64,000 nt of DNA from positions 1 to 64,000 of the IMG/VR virus record IMGVR_UViG_3300027793_000052; one strand, 5' to 3'. The notes under the pieces were generated by a model, which had not been told where the DNA came from, ran no database searches, and saw nothing but the letters and a program-made list of their open reading frames with translations. Below, piece by piece: positions 31,293 through 40,203 of the stretch. The DNA comes from a virus. The position numbers and the translations under genes were made by a program. The stretch's first letter is position 1, and every line of letters starts with the position of its first letter.

Positions 31293-31586
31293 ATGGACAT
31301 TACTAAAAAGAAAGAGAAATTCTTAAAAAGACTGAGAAATGCTAAATCTGGTGAAACAGTTAAAGTTGTTGAATTTAAAAGAAAACATTTTAAATCAGAA
31401 CTTTCTACTGAGTTTGGTTTTGGAATTCAAGATATGAAAAAGAAGTCTAGAGAGTTTTATAATTGGTTAATTACCAGTGGTTATGATATTAACGTAACAC
31501 CTACAAGTATGGAACCATCTAATTTTGGTGTCTTAGTTACAGTTAAGAAGGAAAAAATTGATGAGGTTTATTTTGTTGGTGACTAA
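31293..31586 (+). CDS. Small basic protein after tmRNA
   Basis: 97 residues (MDITKKKEKFLKRLRNAKSG...), highly charged N-terminal half, then an alpha/beta C-terminus. No terminator separates it from tmRNA, so it may share the transcript. No family. Confidence 0.55.
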   Translation: MDITKKKEKFLKRLRNAKSGETVKVVEFKRKHFKSELSTEFGFGIQDMKKKSREFYNWLITSGYDINVTPTSMEPSNFGVLVTVKKEKIDEVYFVGD

Positions 31587-31651
31587 ACATTTGTTTCTTG
31601 GTTCGTAAACCAAGTGGTGGATTCCGAAAAAGATAAAATCTTGTCGGCCCT

Positions 31652-31677
31652 AACCTCTGATTTTCAGGGGTTTTTTA
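31652..31677 (+). terminator. Terminator after the tmRNA unit
   Basis: AACCTCTG/CAGGGGTT with a short loop and TTTTTT. Confidence 0.75.
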
Positions 31678-31689
31678 TTGCCTAAAAAT

Positions 31690-31720
31690 TTGATAAATTA
31701 GTATTTACTTTTTATATTTG
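31690..31720 (+). promoter_or_regulatory. Bacteroidota-type promoter
   Basis: TTGATA, 17 bases, TATATTTG at 31713-31720. Because the TTG of this box is the only earlier start for the next gene, it fixes that start at ATG 31745. Confidence 0.7.
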
Positions 31721-31744
31721 TACGTGGTATTAAATTTAATCACT

Positions 31745-33655
31745 ATGAAAATAACGGATTTTTTAAACTCAAAAGAAACATTAAATAAAGTTTTGGATGT
31801 ATTGGTTGAGAGAGGTTTGGATTTTGCCAAACTACCCCAAGATTGCTTTATCGCAGGTGGTTCAGTTTCTAATGTACTAATATCAATGTTACACGGTGGT
31901 GAACCTATCGTTAATGATATTGATGTGTATGTTAAAACCGACGATAAAAATGCTAAGGTTGGTAATAGTTGGTACCCTTCTATGTACACAACTGAAGACT
32001 CTATTGAGGTGTTGGATGATGATTATGGTCGTATATACATTTCAGAAGGTGGTGATAGAATGAGAGTAGTTGCACATCGTAGAGACGGTGTTTTAAATAT
32101 TATACAATATGCATACGAAAAAGGTTACCAAAGAATGAACGGTAAACCTAGTACTAAGACTGAATGTGAATTAACCATTGAGGGTTTTGATTTGAATTGT
32201 TGTATGGCAGGTATTGACCTATCCAATCGTAAGATAGTTTATAACGAAAACTTTGTGGATTTTTTGAAAACCAAACAATTAAAGGTTGTGAATCCAATGG
32301 CACCAATTCAGACAACCATCCGTATCTATAAAAAATTAAAAGATTTGGATTGTTACTGTAATGTAGAACATGAAATACGTTTTTTAACTGTTGCTTTTAG
32401 AAAGTTAACCAATAATCAGTTATGTAAGTATATAGGACCTGAAACTGAGGCTAAGTATAGAAAGTATTTTGACTTTGTTTCTAAGTATTTTACAATTCGT
32501 GAACCAAAAAATTCTGATGAAATACCCCATAATATGAAGGATAAATATTTCATCGATACTCCCATAAATCCTAACTGTAAAATTTGGTTATATGAACCTG
32601 TGATGGATTTTGATATAATAGAAGAGGTTACTTCGGCCATAAGACTAAAACGTATTTGGTATTTGAATTACACGCCAAAGAAAAAATCTGAACAAGATAA
32701 GATTAATAAAGTTTTTTATAAAAATGTATTCACAGGTAATCTTAGTGAAGATGCTTGGGAATACAAAGAGGGTTGGCCTGTATCTGTCGTAAAACCCATT
32801 TACGCGTCAAGTAGATATAGTTATATGATGGTATTAGCTAAGAAAGATTACCACAAGTGTGATTTTACTATTAAACATTTAAATGTTATAGACGAGTTTA
32901 CAAAGAAACATTACTACATTAGAAGGGTTTTATCTAAACTTGATACTGTTAGTGAACAGTATAAAATGGTTAAATTTATAAAATCTTTAGCTAAAAAAGA
33001 GGGTGAATGGATTATTGGTTTGTTGGAAAATGTTGACAATAAAGAACTACCTAATAATTTTACAAATGAACAATTAGTAAAGTTTATTGAAGAGGAAAAA
33101 TCTAAGGATAGTCAAGCACTTGTTGAACCTTTAAATTTGAATGATTTTATATTTAATAAAAACATCAAAGAGTTAATATCAAACCTTCAATTAAAAATGG
33201 AAGGTACTATGATGGGTCATTGTGTAGGTGGTTACGGTTCTCAAGTGGAAAGAGGGTACTCACGTATTTTTCACGTTGAACATAATGGCATCGGGTCTAC
33301 TTTAGAACTATCCTTACCTAATCTTGTTAAACCTAATTATAATGTTTTCATAGACCGTGGTGACGGACCAAAAATAGAGGAGATTATTAGGTCTACAAAA
33401 TATGAAGATAAATTTATTGTTAGATATAGTGATGATAGCACAGCTGTGTTATCAGAAAAGGACCTAGGTTATAAAGTTAGACAACATCAAGGAAGATACC
33501 CTGAAAAAGGTAATCTTACACCAACAGAAAGAAATACTTATGTTGCTACAGAATTAGTTAAATTTTTAAACCAAAAATACTTTTTGGAAAAGTTCAATAT
33601 TGATTTAACAGAAAATTTTGCCATCAAAAAAAATAATCTTACATTTGTTGAGTGA
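31745..33655 (+). CDS. PcfJ-like protein with N-terminal nucleotidyltransferase-like motif
   Basis: 636 residues. Near the N-terminus CFIAGGSVSNVL...NDIDVYV has the GGS...DIDV look of polymerase-beta-type nucleotidyltransferases. Around residues 480-530 MMGHCVGGYGSQVERGYSRI resembles the PcfJ core (HCVG.Y). A combined enzyme whose partner is unknown; PcfJ-like domains are common in mobile elements and phages. Confidence 0.6.
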   Translation: MKITDFLNSKETLNKVLDVLVERGLDFAKLPQDCFIAGGSVSNVLISMLHGGEPIVNDIDVYVKTDDKNAKVGNSWYPSMYTTEDSIEVLDDDYGRIYISEGGDRMRVVAHRRDGVLNIIQYAYEKGYQRMNGKPSTKTECELTIEGFDLNCCMAGIDLSNRKIVYNENFVDFLKTKQLKVVNPMAPIQTTIRIYKKLKDLDCYCNVEHEIRFLTVAFRKLTNNQLCKYIGPETEAKYRKYFDFVSKYFTIREPKNSDEIPHNMKDKYFIDTPINPNCKIWLYEPVMDFDIIEEVTSAIRLKRIWYLNYTPKKKSEQDKINKVFYKNVFTGNLSEDAWEYKEGWPVSVVKPIYASSRYSYMMVLAKKDYHKCDFTIKHLNVIDEFTKKHYYIRRVLSKLDTVSEQYKMVKFIKSLAKKEGEWIIGLLENVDNKELPNNFTNEQLVKFIEEEKSKDSQALVEPLNLNDFIFNKNIKELISNLQLKMEGTMMGHCVGGYGSQVERGYSRIFHVEHNGIGSTLELSLPNLVKPNYNVFIDRGDGPKIEEIIRSTKYEDKFIVRYSDDSTAVLSEKDLGYKVRQHQGRYPEKGNLTPTERNTYVATELVKFLNQKYFLEKFNIDLTENFAIKKNNLTFVE

Positions 33656-34176
33656 TGACTAAAATATTAATAAATTTTTTTCTAATTATAACTTTGTTTG
33701 TAGGTGTAACTTCTTGTAAGAAAGAAAAACCACAAGCAAAGTATAATTTTATTGTCGGTAAATGGTCATACAGTCCTTTATACCCGATACCTGGTAGACC
33801 TAAAAGTAAAGAAGAAAGTTTAGAACAATGTACATTACTTTTCAATGAAAAAGGTATTGTAACAATCACAATTGGTGACGACTATTCAAGTGATAATCCA
33901 ATCAAAAATTATAAAGCAAGGTATTACATTACAGAAAGTAAGGATACTTTTTTTACATACCAAATAAAAATTGATTTTAAATTAAATTTTGACCATAACC
34001 AAAAATACGGTGACATTATAAGAAAAGATTTTTCCCTTTTTCAAAACAAAACCATAAATTTTAAACACTATTTAAAGGGTGATTATATCGTTGATTTTGG
34101 TGAAGGACCAAAGGATAATAATGAATTGATAATATTTAATGAGGTAAGTGATAGAACTTTTGTCAGAAATTTTTAA
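33655..34176 (+). CDS. Lipoprotein, unknown
   Basis: 173 residues. Signal ILINFFLIITLFVGVTSCKK with lipobox GVTSC. Coupled to the preceding gene (TGATG). Outer envelope lipoprotein typical of Bacteroidota; in a phage, possibly superinfection exclusion. Confidence 0.65.
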   Translation: MTKILINFFLIITLFVGVTSCKKEKPQAKYNFIVGKWSYSPLYPIPGRPKSKEESLEQCTLLFNEKGIVTITIGDDYSSDNPIKNYKARYYITESKDTFFTYQIKIDFKLNFDHNQKYGDIIRKDFSLFQNKTINFKHYLKGDYIVDFGEGPKDNNELIIFNEVSDRTFVRNF

Positions 34177-34235
34177 ATAAAAATATTTTGTAAAGTCAAG
34201 TTTATTTATTACTTTTACATAGTCAAAAAAATCAT

Positions 34236-35195
34236 ATGAAAAATATTTTATACCTTTTATTTTTATTTAACATATTTCTTACTTCTTGTGAGAAAGAAGA
34301 AAAATATATACCCAGTACACTTACTGTGGTAGAAAAAGACCCTTACGTAAATCCTATTGGGTATAAATGGGAGTTGATTGATGCTAAAGTTTTTGTTACC
34401 AAAAGTTTATCAGGTGGTAATGGACAAGTTGTGAGTAAAAAATATTACGACCATTTTGATGTGAATAAAAATACATCCAACATGGACATATTTGTACCAT
34501 CTTGGTTACCAATTGATAATGTAATTAAAAATGTAACTACCTTTCAATTAAGTACTTCAGGTTTTTTCACTCTAAATGATAATCAACAATATGATTATAC
34601 TTACACCGAAGTTAAAGGTTTAAACCCCACTATAAGGGTAAACGGTTTAGAAAATGGTAGTGCTAGGGTTTTTAGTATATTAAAAGCCACCGAAAGTTAC
34701 ATGCATGTTGAGGCTTATCTTAGTCACGCTAGTGATAGTCAATATGATTATGACTATTACTCTATTTTAGAGTTTGTTAAGGTTGGGGGTAGTGGAAATT
34801 ATGAAAATTATAAAACACCATATGATTTTGTTTATAGTGGTGTTTGGAACGTAACGCCACAACCAAATACAAACGATATGACAGGTCAGAAGTGGGTTGT
34901 AACTAGATACAATAACGGTTTAAGTGGTAACGTATACCCAAATGACACTTTAGAGTTTACCTCTCAAACTGAATATAAAATAAATAATGGTTTATTAAGA
35001 AATTATACATTAAGTAATGTTACAGGTAATAATATGAAAAGTTTAAGTTTGTATTCATTTACAACTTTGGGTGGTGATTACAGTGGTCAGGTAATATCTA
35101 CATTCATAACTGACGGTGTTATAAACAATAATAATTTTGTGGATATATTCAACGTTAATAACACTGTGACAGTTTGGATGAAACGTGTACAATAA
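34236..35195 (+). CDS. Lipoprotein, unknown
   Basis: 319 residues. MKNILYLLFLFNIFLTSCEK has lipobox FLTSC. Two repeats of a lipocalin-like pattern (GYKWELIDAKVF and GQKWVVTRYNNG) suggest two beta domains. Follows the other lipoprotein gene. Confidence 0.6.
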   Translation: MKNILYLLFLFNIFLTSCEKEEKYIPSTLTVVEKDPYVNPIGYKWELIDAKVFVTKSLSGGNGQVVSKKYYDHFDVNKNTSNMDIFVPSWLPIDNVIKNVTTFQLSTSGFFTLNDNQQYDYTYTEVKGLNPTIRVNGLENGSARVFSILKATESYMHVEAYLSHASDSQYDYDYYSILEFVKVGGSGNYENYKTPYDFVYSGVWNVTPQPNTNDMTGQKWVVTRYNNGLSGNVYPNDTLEFTSQTEYKINNGLLRNYTLSNVTGNNMKSLSLYSFTTLGGDYSGQVISTFITDGVINNNNFVDIFNVNNTVTVWMKRVQ

Positions 35196-35197
35196 AA

Positions 35198-35224
35198 AAA
35201 TGGGGGTCATGACCCCCATTTTTA
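35198..35224. terminator. Bidirectional terminator
   Basis: AAATGGGGGTC/GACCCCCATTT perfect inverted repeat serving the convergent lipoprotein and bS21 genes. Confidence 0.8.
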
Positions 35225-35419
35225 TTCGTTATTATTTTTATATTTTTTATTAACGTAAATAGCTTTCTTTTTTTGTTTTCTTCTTTTAACTGAACCTTTT
35301 TCGTATACACGACGATCGTTCAATTCAGACATTTGACGCGTCTTAATCACTTTGGAACGATAGTTTTTTAAGGCTTTTTCGATACTACCTTTACCTTCTT
35401 TTACCTTTACTTTTAACAT
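35222..35419 (-). CDS. rpsU: Ribosomal protein bS21
   Basis: 65 residues, normal length. MLKVKVKEGKGSIEKALKNY, then RRVYEKGSVKRRKQKKKAIY follow the bS21 pattern (VKV.G.SIEKALK.Y..K...T......R..YEKPSV.RR). bS21 sits by the anti-Shine-Dalgarno end of 16S rRNA; phage copies are known in large phages and are thought to bias ribosomes toward phage mRNA. GATATATTTATT lies just upstream. Confidence 0.88.
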   Translation of the reverse strand: MLKVKVKEGKGSIEKALKNYRSKVIKTRQMSELNDRRVYEKGSVKRRKQKKKAIYVNKKYKNNNE

Positions 35420-35546
35420 ATATTAATAAATATATCTTTTTTAATTAAAATTAAAGATTATGTTAAAAAATAGTGTGGAGGATATATAGTACAGATGTTA
35501 CAAGATATTTATTGAAACAATAAGTCTCAATTAAAACTGATTGATT

Positions 35547-36149
35547 ATGGATATCGTAAAAATTATGTTACTTGGTAGCGGTTACGATGTAACGAGAGGC
35601 ATTGTCACAAAGAAGAATTACAAAAAAATTAAAAATTCTTCAACTCTCGATAATGTATGGATTAAAAAGTTAGGAAAAAAAATAGAAAAAAATTTTACAG
35701 GATTTAAAACAGAATTTAATGATTATGGAATATCAAAAGGTGATTTAATAATAGAAGTAAACGGCGAAGAATTTGTAAATATACCAATAAGTGTTTTAGA
35801 AGATTATACATTTAATAATGTTGAACTAATGGAATTGGAAGGGTATCAATATCCTTCAACAGATGGTGTTGTTGTAACGTCTGTACAAGAATTATATGGT
35901 GTTTTTATGGATGTAATATTTGTAACTTCTGAAAAATTTGATGTCACAAAGTTTAAATTTATTAAAAAAGAAATACAAGACGAAAAAGAAGAAACTTTAT
36001 TTAATTTAATTTCTGAAGTTTACTATGATGAAGAGTTAATTAAATTTGAGGGTGATAACACAGATTTACGTATGTCAAATGTTAACTTTGATATAGGTAA
36101 AAAAGAAAAAGTTTCAAAAAATGAAAAAGACGATAATAGACAACTTTAG
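35547..36149 (+). CDS. Unknown acidic protein
   Basis: 200 residues from ATG 35547 (MDIVKIMLLGSGYDVTRGIV...). Predicted beta-rich, no family. GATATTTATT lies about 40 bases upstream. Overlaps the next gene. Confidence 0.5.
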   Translation: MDIVKIMLLGSGYDVTRGIVTKKNYKKIKNSSTLDNVWIKKLGKKIEKNFTGFKTEFNDYGISKGDLIIEVNGEEFVNIPISVLEDYTFNNVELMELEGYQYPSTDGVVVTSVQELYGVFMDVIFVTSEKFDVTKFKFIKKEIQDEKEETLFNLISEVYYDEELIKFEGDNTDLRMSNVNFDIGKKEKVSKNEKDDNRQL

Positions 36150-36348
36150 GATTAACGATAACGTTTTAATAACAAGTTTTAACCCACCTTTGGAGGGTAG
36201 AATAGCTGACATGTATGAAATGGAACCAAATATGATTGGTGATCCTACTTTAACAAAAATGTATCCTAAAATGGTACCAATTATTGAGGTGATATTGAAA
36301 GACGGTAAGTTACGTTCTTTTGTGAAAGATGTTGTAAAAAAGGTTTAA
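36121..36348 (+). CDS. Small SH3-like barrel protein
   Basis: 75 residues. FRINDNVLITSFNPPLEGRI then VPIIEVILKDG fits a small barrel. Ends three bases before the truncated CRISPR repeat. Confidence 0.5.
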   Translation: MKKTIIDNFRINDNVLITSFNPPLEGRIADMYEMEPNMIGDPTLTKMYPKMVPIIEVILKDGKLRSFVKDVVKKV

Positions 36349-36350
36349 AT

Positions 36351-36442
36351 CTTTCGTTTATGGGTTTCATACAACTTCAATATATTCGTTTAGTGTTACT
36401 TTAACCGCTGTAGATACCTTTCGTTTATGGGTTTCATACAAC
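36351..36442 (-). CRISPR. CRISPR mini-array 1 (one spacer)
   Basis: On the minus strand: one full 36-nt repeat (36407-36442) beginning GTTGTATGAAACC and ending GGTATCTACAGC, a 31-nt spacer (36376-36406), then a repeat truncated after GAAAG (36351-36375). Differs from the array 2 repeat at few positions, including a paired G-to-A change on both sides of the internal stem. Repeat ends can pair (GTTGTA...TACAGC with wobbles). No cas genes in the window. The last codons of the gene at 36367 run through it. Confidence 0.75.
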
Positions 36443-37347
36443 ATACGCACGCAGATTTTCTGAAATTCTGGGTATTCTACCCCCATTTCTTTACATTTTA
36501 ACCATATTTTATCATAATCTGCATATAAAACCGGTTTCTGATCACCAGTATCTATGTTATCTAAAAATAAAAAATCCCCATTTTTATCAATATATTTTGT
36601 CCATCCTGGTTGTTTTTCTGATTCTACCAATTCACAATCCATTAATTTTTCCATAATAAACCCCTCACATGGGGATAATTCCGGAACATCATTAACCCAA
36701 TCAAATTCTTCTTCGTTTTCTTTTAACCCTTTTTTACTTTTCATTAAGTTCTTTAAAACGTAAGAACCGGCTGATAATGATATACCCATCATAAGTTCAT
36801 CTAAGTTATCAACACTAAAACCTTTTTCTGATGCAATATCTTTTAAAGTATTTAAAATCGGAACTGACATAAAAGTAAAAGACAACACATCAATTAAAGT
36901 TGTTATAGTAACACCAATCTTCATACCTATAGTTTTAAATAAATTAATACTGGCATTCATAAATTTGACAACGCCCTTTAACTCTTCATTTAGTTTACGT
37001 TTTTTTAATTCAGAAATTAATTTTTTTAAATCTTCTTTGGACTTAGATGTCAAAATGTAAACTGCTGTCATAACCAAAAGTGTTGCATCATATTCGGTTA
37101 TGTTTATGTTTTTATTATGTAATAATTCTATAACAGGCCCAGAAAAAGCACTAATACCTAAACCATAAGTTAACATAAAGTCAGCATTGATTTTCATATC
37201 GTTAATAACTTTTTTAATTATAGGTTTACTACTTGGTATACCACCACTACCTTCATTAATTATTTTTTCATACATCATGTGAACTTGACCTTCCATGTAC
37301 ACACGTTCAGTTAATAAGTTTAACGATAATTTTGATAAGTTACTCAT
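36367..37347 (-). CDS. Head-targeted-like protein ending in a CRISPR mini-array
   Basis: 326 residues. MSNLSKLSLNLLTE then ...EKIINE give L-T-E and I-N-E sites. The middle has hydrophobic segments. The C-terminal domain (ENEEEFDWVNDVPELSPCEG, KQPGWTKYIDKNGDFLFLDN) is near-identical to the protein at 48.2 kb, including long identical DNA. The last residues ETHKRKVSTA and beyond are encoded by CRISPR repeat and spacer, so the natural C-terminus may be a by-product of array insertion. Confidence 0.6.
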   Translation of the reverse strand: MSNLSKLSLNLLTERVYMEGQVHMMYEKIINEGSGGIPSSKPIIKKVINDMKINADFMLTYGLGISAFSGPVIELLHNKNINITEYDATLLVMTAVYILTSKSKEDLKKLISELKKRKLNEELKGVVKFMNASINLFKTIGMKIGVTITTLIDVLSFTFMSVPILNTLKDIASEKGFSVDNLDELMMGISLSAGSYVLKNLMKSKKGLKENEEEFDWVNDVPELSPCEGFIMEKLMDCELVESEKQPGWTKYIDKNGDFLFLDNIDTGDQKPVLYADYDKIWLKCKEMGVEYPEFQKICVRMLYETHKRKVSTAVKVTLNEYIEVV

Positions 37348-37388
37348 ACAATAATAAATATGCTTTACCTTTCTTTAAAGATAATTTA

Positions 37389-37399
37389 GAATATTTATA
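37389..37399 (+). promoter_or_regulatory. GAATATTTATA motif
   Basis: Putative phage promoter word 17 bases before the ATG at 37416. Confidence 0.4.
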
Positions 37400-37415
37400 T
37401 AATAAAATATTTAAC

Positions 37416-38078
37416 ATGAAAAAAGTCATAAGATTAAATGAAAATGATATTGAAAAATTGGTTAAAAAAATCATCAGAGAAGGTGAAACCAGTTACATGA
37501 ATGATCACGAAGCTAATACATATATGTTTTGGCAAAACCTTGAAACCATTAAACATGCCGCAGAGGAAATTTTGGAGATGGACAGGGAAAAAATAAATGA
37601 AATTTTAGCAGATGGTCATGCTTGGGCCATGGACCATATTGCGACTTCAGCTGATGATGTTGAAGAAGTATATCATTTTTTGGAAGGTCGTGAAGATGAT
37701 TATGAAAAACATGAACACAAGGAAGAAGAAGAGGAGGAGGAAGAATATGGGCAATATATGGAATCCATCAAAGGTAGAATAATTCATGCTGACGAATTTG
37801 GCTTCACAGAGTTATTACCAATAAATGAAGGTAAAGGTAAAGGGGCTTGTGCAAACAGAGATTTAAATAAACCTTGGTTAACACCTGATGGACCTAAAAA
37901 ACGTTCTGTTTGTGTTAAAAACGCTTCAGGAAATGTGGTTAAAGTTAATTTTGGTGACCCTAATATGAGAATTAAAAAATCAAACCCTGAAAGAAGAAAA
38001 TCTTTTAGAGCTAGACATAAATGTGAGAATCCAGGACCAAAGTGGCGTGCACGCTATTGGTCGTGTAAGTTTTGGTGA
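37416..38078 (+). CDS. Head-targeted-like protein with FGDPNMRIK...SFRARH domain
   Basis: 220 residues from ATG 37416. The N-terminal segment ends EKLVKKIIRE (I-R-E) followed by GETSYMND. An acidic middle (EEEEEEEE) precedes VKVNFGDPNMRIKKSNPERR then KSFRARHKCENPGPKWRARY, a block I recognise from many phage-genome proteins of unknown role. Convergent with the GIY-YIG gene. Confidence 0.6.
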   Translation: MKKVIRLNENDIEKLVKKIIREGETSYMNDHEANTYMFWQNLETIKHAAEEILEMDREKINEILADGHAWAMDHIATSADDVEEVYHFLEGREDDYEKHEHKEEEEEEEEYGQYMESIKGRIIHADEFGFTELLPINEGKGKGACANRDLNKPWLTPDGPKKRSVCVKNASGNVVKVNFGDPNMRIKKSNPERRKSFRARHKCENPGPKWRARYWSCKFW

Positions 38079-38959
38079 TACAACCCAATACCCCTATAAG
38101 ATTTTAACTTACCCTTAATAACTTTAGTTATATTTGACCTATCTAGATTATTTTCTTTACAAAATTTAGATAGGTCATTTTTTAATATATCTATGACTAA
38201 TTTTTTACCCATATCATAAAGTTTCACCATTTCAACATTTAAAACATCGTATTCTTGACATTTTGTTAAAATTTCATCATCAGTTTGTTGGGTGTCTAAA
38301 AAACAATAATAACCATTATGTCTTTTAATATTTTTAGTATGACCTCTTAGTGTGTTAACAAAAAAATGTATTTTCAAATTATTTTGTTGACAAAAATCCC
38401 CCAAATTTTTAATCCTCAAAATATTATTTTTTCCATCAACTAAAATCCAACTTTTTGATTTGTTTTTATTTTGTTCAATTAATCTGGGCCCGTTTTTTTG
38501 ACTTATCTTATTTTTATGTTCTTCGGTAAATTTTTTACCTTTGTTGTATCCTATGAATTTGACTTTAATTTTTTCCTTATAATCATTACTGTTTAAAGTT
38601 TTTTGCCATTTTTCAGATTTTTTTAAACCTTCAGAAATTCTATTAGATAAATCTTCAGATATTATTCTATTTTTCTGACCACCTCCTAAAACATTATACC
38701 CATTAGGTGTTAGTGAGTTATGTTCATTTATCCAATAGATTTCCTTTTTATCTAACTCATCAATCGATGAAGCCTCATCAATCACTTCCCATTCAAAATT
38801 ATCTATACCATATTTTTTTATTGCATTTAAAAATGGTCTATCATTTTTATCATTTTTCGATTCTTTTAGGTGTCCACTAATTCTTTTATCTAAACCCCTT
38901 ATGGTCTGACCTATGTAAACTTTCCCATTTATTTTATTTTTAACCATATAAATTACCAT
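38054..38959 (-). CDS. GIY-YIG homing endonuclease
   Basis: 301 residues. VIYMVKNKINGKVYIGQTIR is the GIY-YIG motif, with the second catalytic part around FEWEVIDEASS...DKKEIYWINEH and GYNVLGGGQ. C-terminal DNA-binding repeats include helix-turn-helix stretches (LGDFCQQNNL, LSKFCKENNL). Overlaps the end of the preceding head-type gene. Confidence 0.85.
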   Translation of the reverse strand: MVIYMVKNKINGKVYIGQTIRGLDKRISGHLKESKNDKNDRPFLNAIKKYGIDNFEWEVIDEASSIDELDKKEIYWINEHNSLTPNGYNVLGGGQKNRIISEDLSNRISEGLKKSEKWQKTLNSNDYKEKIKVKFIGYNKGKKFTEEHKNKISQKNGPRLIEQNKNKSKSWILVDGKNNILRIKNLGDFCQQNNLKIHFFVNTLRGHTKNIKRHNGYYCFLDTQQTDDEILTKCQEYDVLNVEMVKLYDMGKKLVIDILKNDLSKFCKENNLDRSNITKVIKGKLKSYRGIGLYHQNLHDQ

Positions 38960-39024
38960 AACTACTGACTATTTATTATATAAATATCTATAACTTTTAA
39001 TGGAGTTGTAAATTTTGGTAAAAT

Positions 39025-39471
39025 ATGAAACATATAATCAAAGAAGTTCTCTTACAAGAGGCTAAAAAAAAGAAATCGAATGACCGTTGTACACGTATTG
39101 CTAAACGTAAATACGACGTATGGCCATCTGCTTACGCATCAGGTGCTGTAGTTAAGTGCCGTCAAGGTAAAATTTGGAAAAATGAAGATTTGGAATATGA
39201 TTTGGATACTTTGATGGAAAATACTGAGTATGAAGATTTACTTAGTGAAGAACCTAAGAGAGATTTTTCAAAAGAAAAAGAAAAGGGGTTACACGGATGG
39301 TTTGAACGTAGAGGTGGAACAGGTAAGGCTAAAGGATGGGTAGATTGTAACACTTGTCGTGACGGTAAATGTAAACCGTGCGGTAGACAAGAGGGTGAGA
39401 AAAGAAAGAAACCTAGATGTAGGCCAACACCATCACAATGTAAGGGGTATAAAAGACCGGATCAAAGATAA
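39025..39471 (+). CDS. Head-targeted-like protein with DUF5872-like Cys domain
   Basis: 148 residues. MKHIIKEVLLQE (L-Q-E) followed by a lysine run. DRCTRIAKRKYDVWPSAYAS then GAVVKCRQGK is one common phage block; LHGWFERRGG...GWVDC, KPCGRQ and RCRPTPSQC form a second. Both recur in phage proteins of unknown function. Adjacent to the next gene without gap. Confidence 0.65.
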   Translation: MKHIIKEVLLQEAKKKKSNDRCTRIAKRKYDVWPSAYASGAVVKCRQGKIWKNEDLEYDLDTLMENTEYEDLLSEEPKRDFSKEKEKGLHGWFERRGGTGKAKGWVDCNTCRDGKCKPCGRQEGEKRKKPRCRPTPSQCKGYKRPDQR

Positions 39472-40197
39472 ATGAAAAATTTAATTCGTAAAATATTAAA
39501 AGAAGAATTAAAGACTAAAAAATATAAGTCTTTAAAACCTGGCGTTGCTGAACTACATGGTAAAAAGATTGTTGTGGTTTTAGATGAGAACGATAGAATA
39601 GTTGCACATGGACCTTACATAACTGACACTACAGATAAAAGGTATATATGTCATATTGCTGAAGGTTTAATAGAAGAACTATTCGATGAAGGTGAAATAC
39701 AAATGGAAAGTTTGTTAAAAGAACTAGATACAAAAGATTTTACTAATATTCAAAAAATAAACTATTGTGACAACATTAGAGAATCCGAAGAAATAGATTC
39801 TGAAAATGTTTTATTAAGTGGTCATAAAGGTCACACAGGTAAAGTGTTTGTACATAGAAATTTAAATAAACCACCTTATTGGACAATAAAGGCTAGAAGT
39901 GGTGAAAACGCTGGGATTGTTATTGGTTATGATAAAACAGTTTGTTTAACAAATGTTGTATTCTCAGTTAGTGAAAAATCACGTCAAAGGGTTTTAGTGA
40001 CAAAACAAAAAAACGTACATGCTGGGGTGGTTGGGTATTTAAAAGAAAATTGTTCTACGAACACAAGCGGTTGGATTCCTGTCACATATAATCCTTACAA
40101 ATATAGTACTTTTATTAGATTAGATAATGGTCAACCTATATATGAAGCTAGTGAGGCCATATTAAAAAATGAAAAAGAAATTTGGGTAAAAATTTAA
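39472..40197 (+). CDS. Head-targeted-like protein, unknown body
   Basis: 241 residues. MKNLIRKILKE tag, then a basic linker. KIVVVLDENDRIVAHGPYIT looks like a small beta domain. Six bases before the polyprotein gene. Confidence 0.6.
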   Translation: MKNLIRKILKEELKTKKYKSLKPGVAELHGKKIVVVLDENDRIVAHGPYITDTTDKRYICHIAEGLIEELFDEGEIQMESLLKELDTKDFTNIQKINYCDNIRESEEIDSENVLLSGHKGHTGKVFVHRNLNKPPYWTIKARSGENAGIVIGYDKTVCLTNVVFSVSEKSRQRVLVTKQKNVHAGVVGYLKENCSTNTSGWIPVTYNPYKYSTFIRLDNGQPIYEASEAILKNEKEIWVKI

Positions 40198-40203
40198 TTT
40201 ATT

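Noticed and set aside
37332-37416. Longer start of the 220-residue protein
   Set aside because: The extension overlaps the divergent gene's start and an AATATTTATA element; ATG 37416 yields the expected tag.
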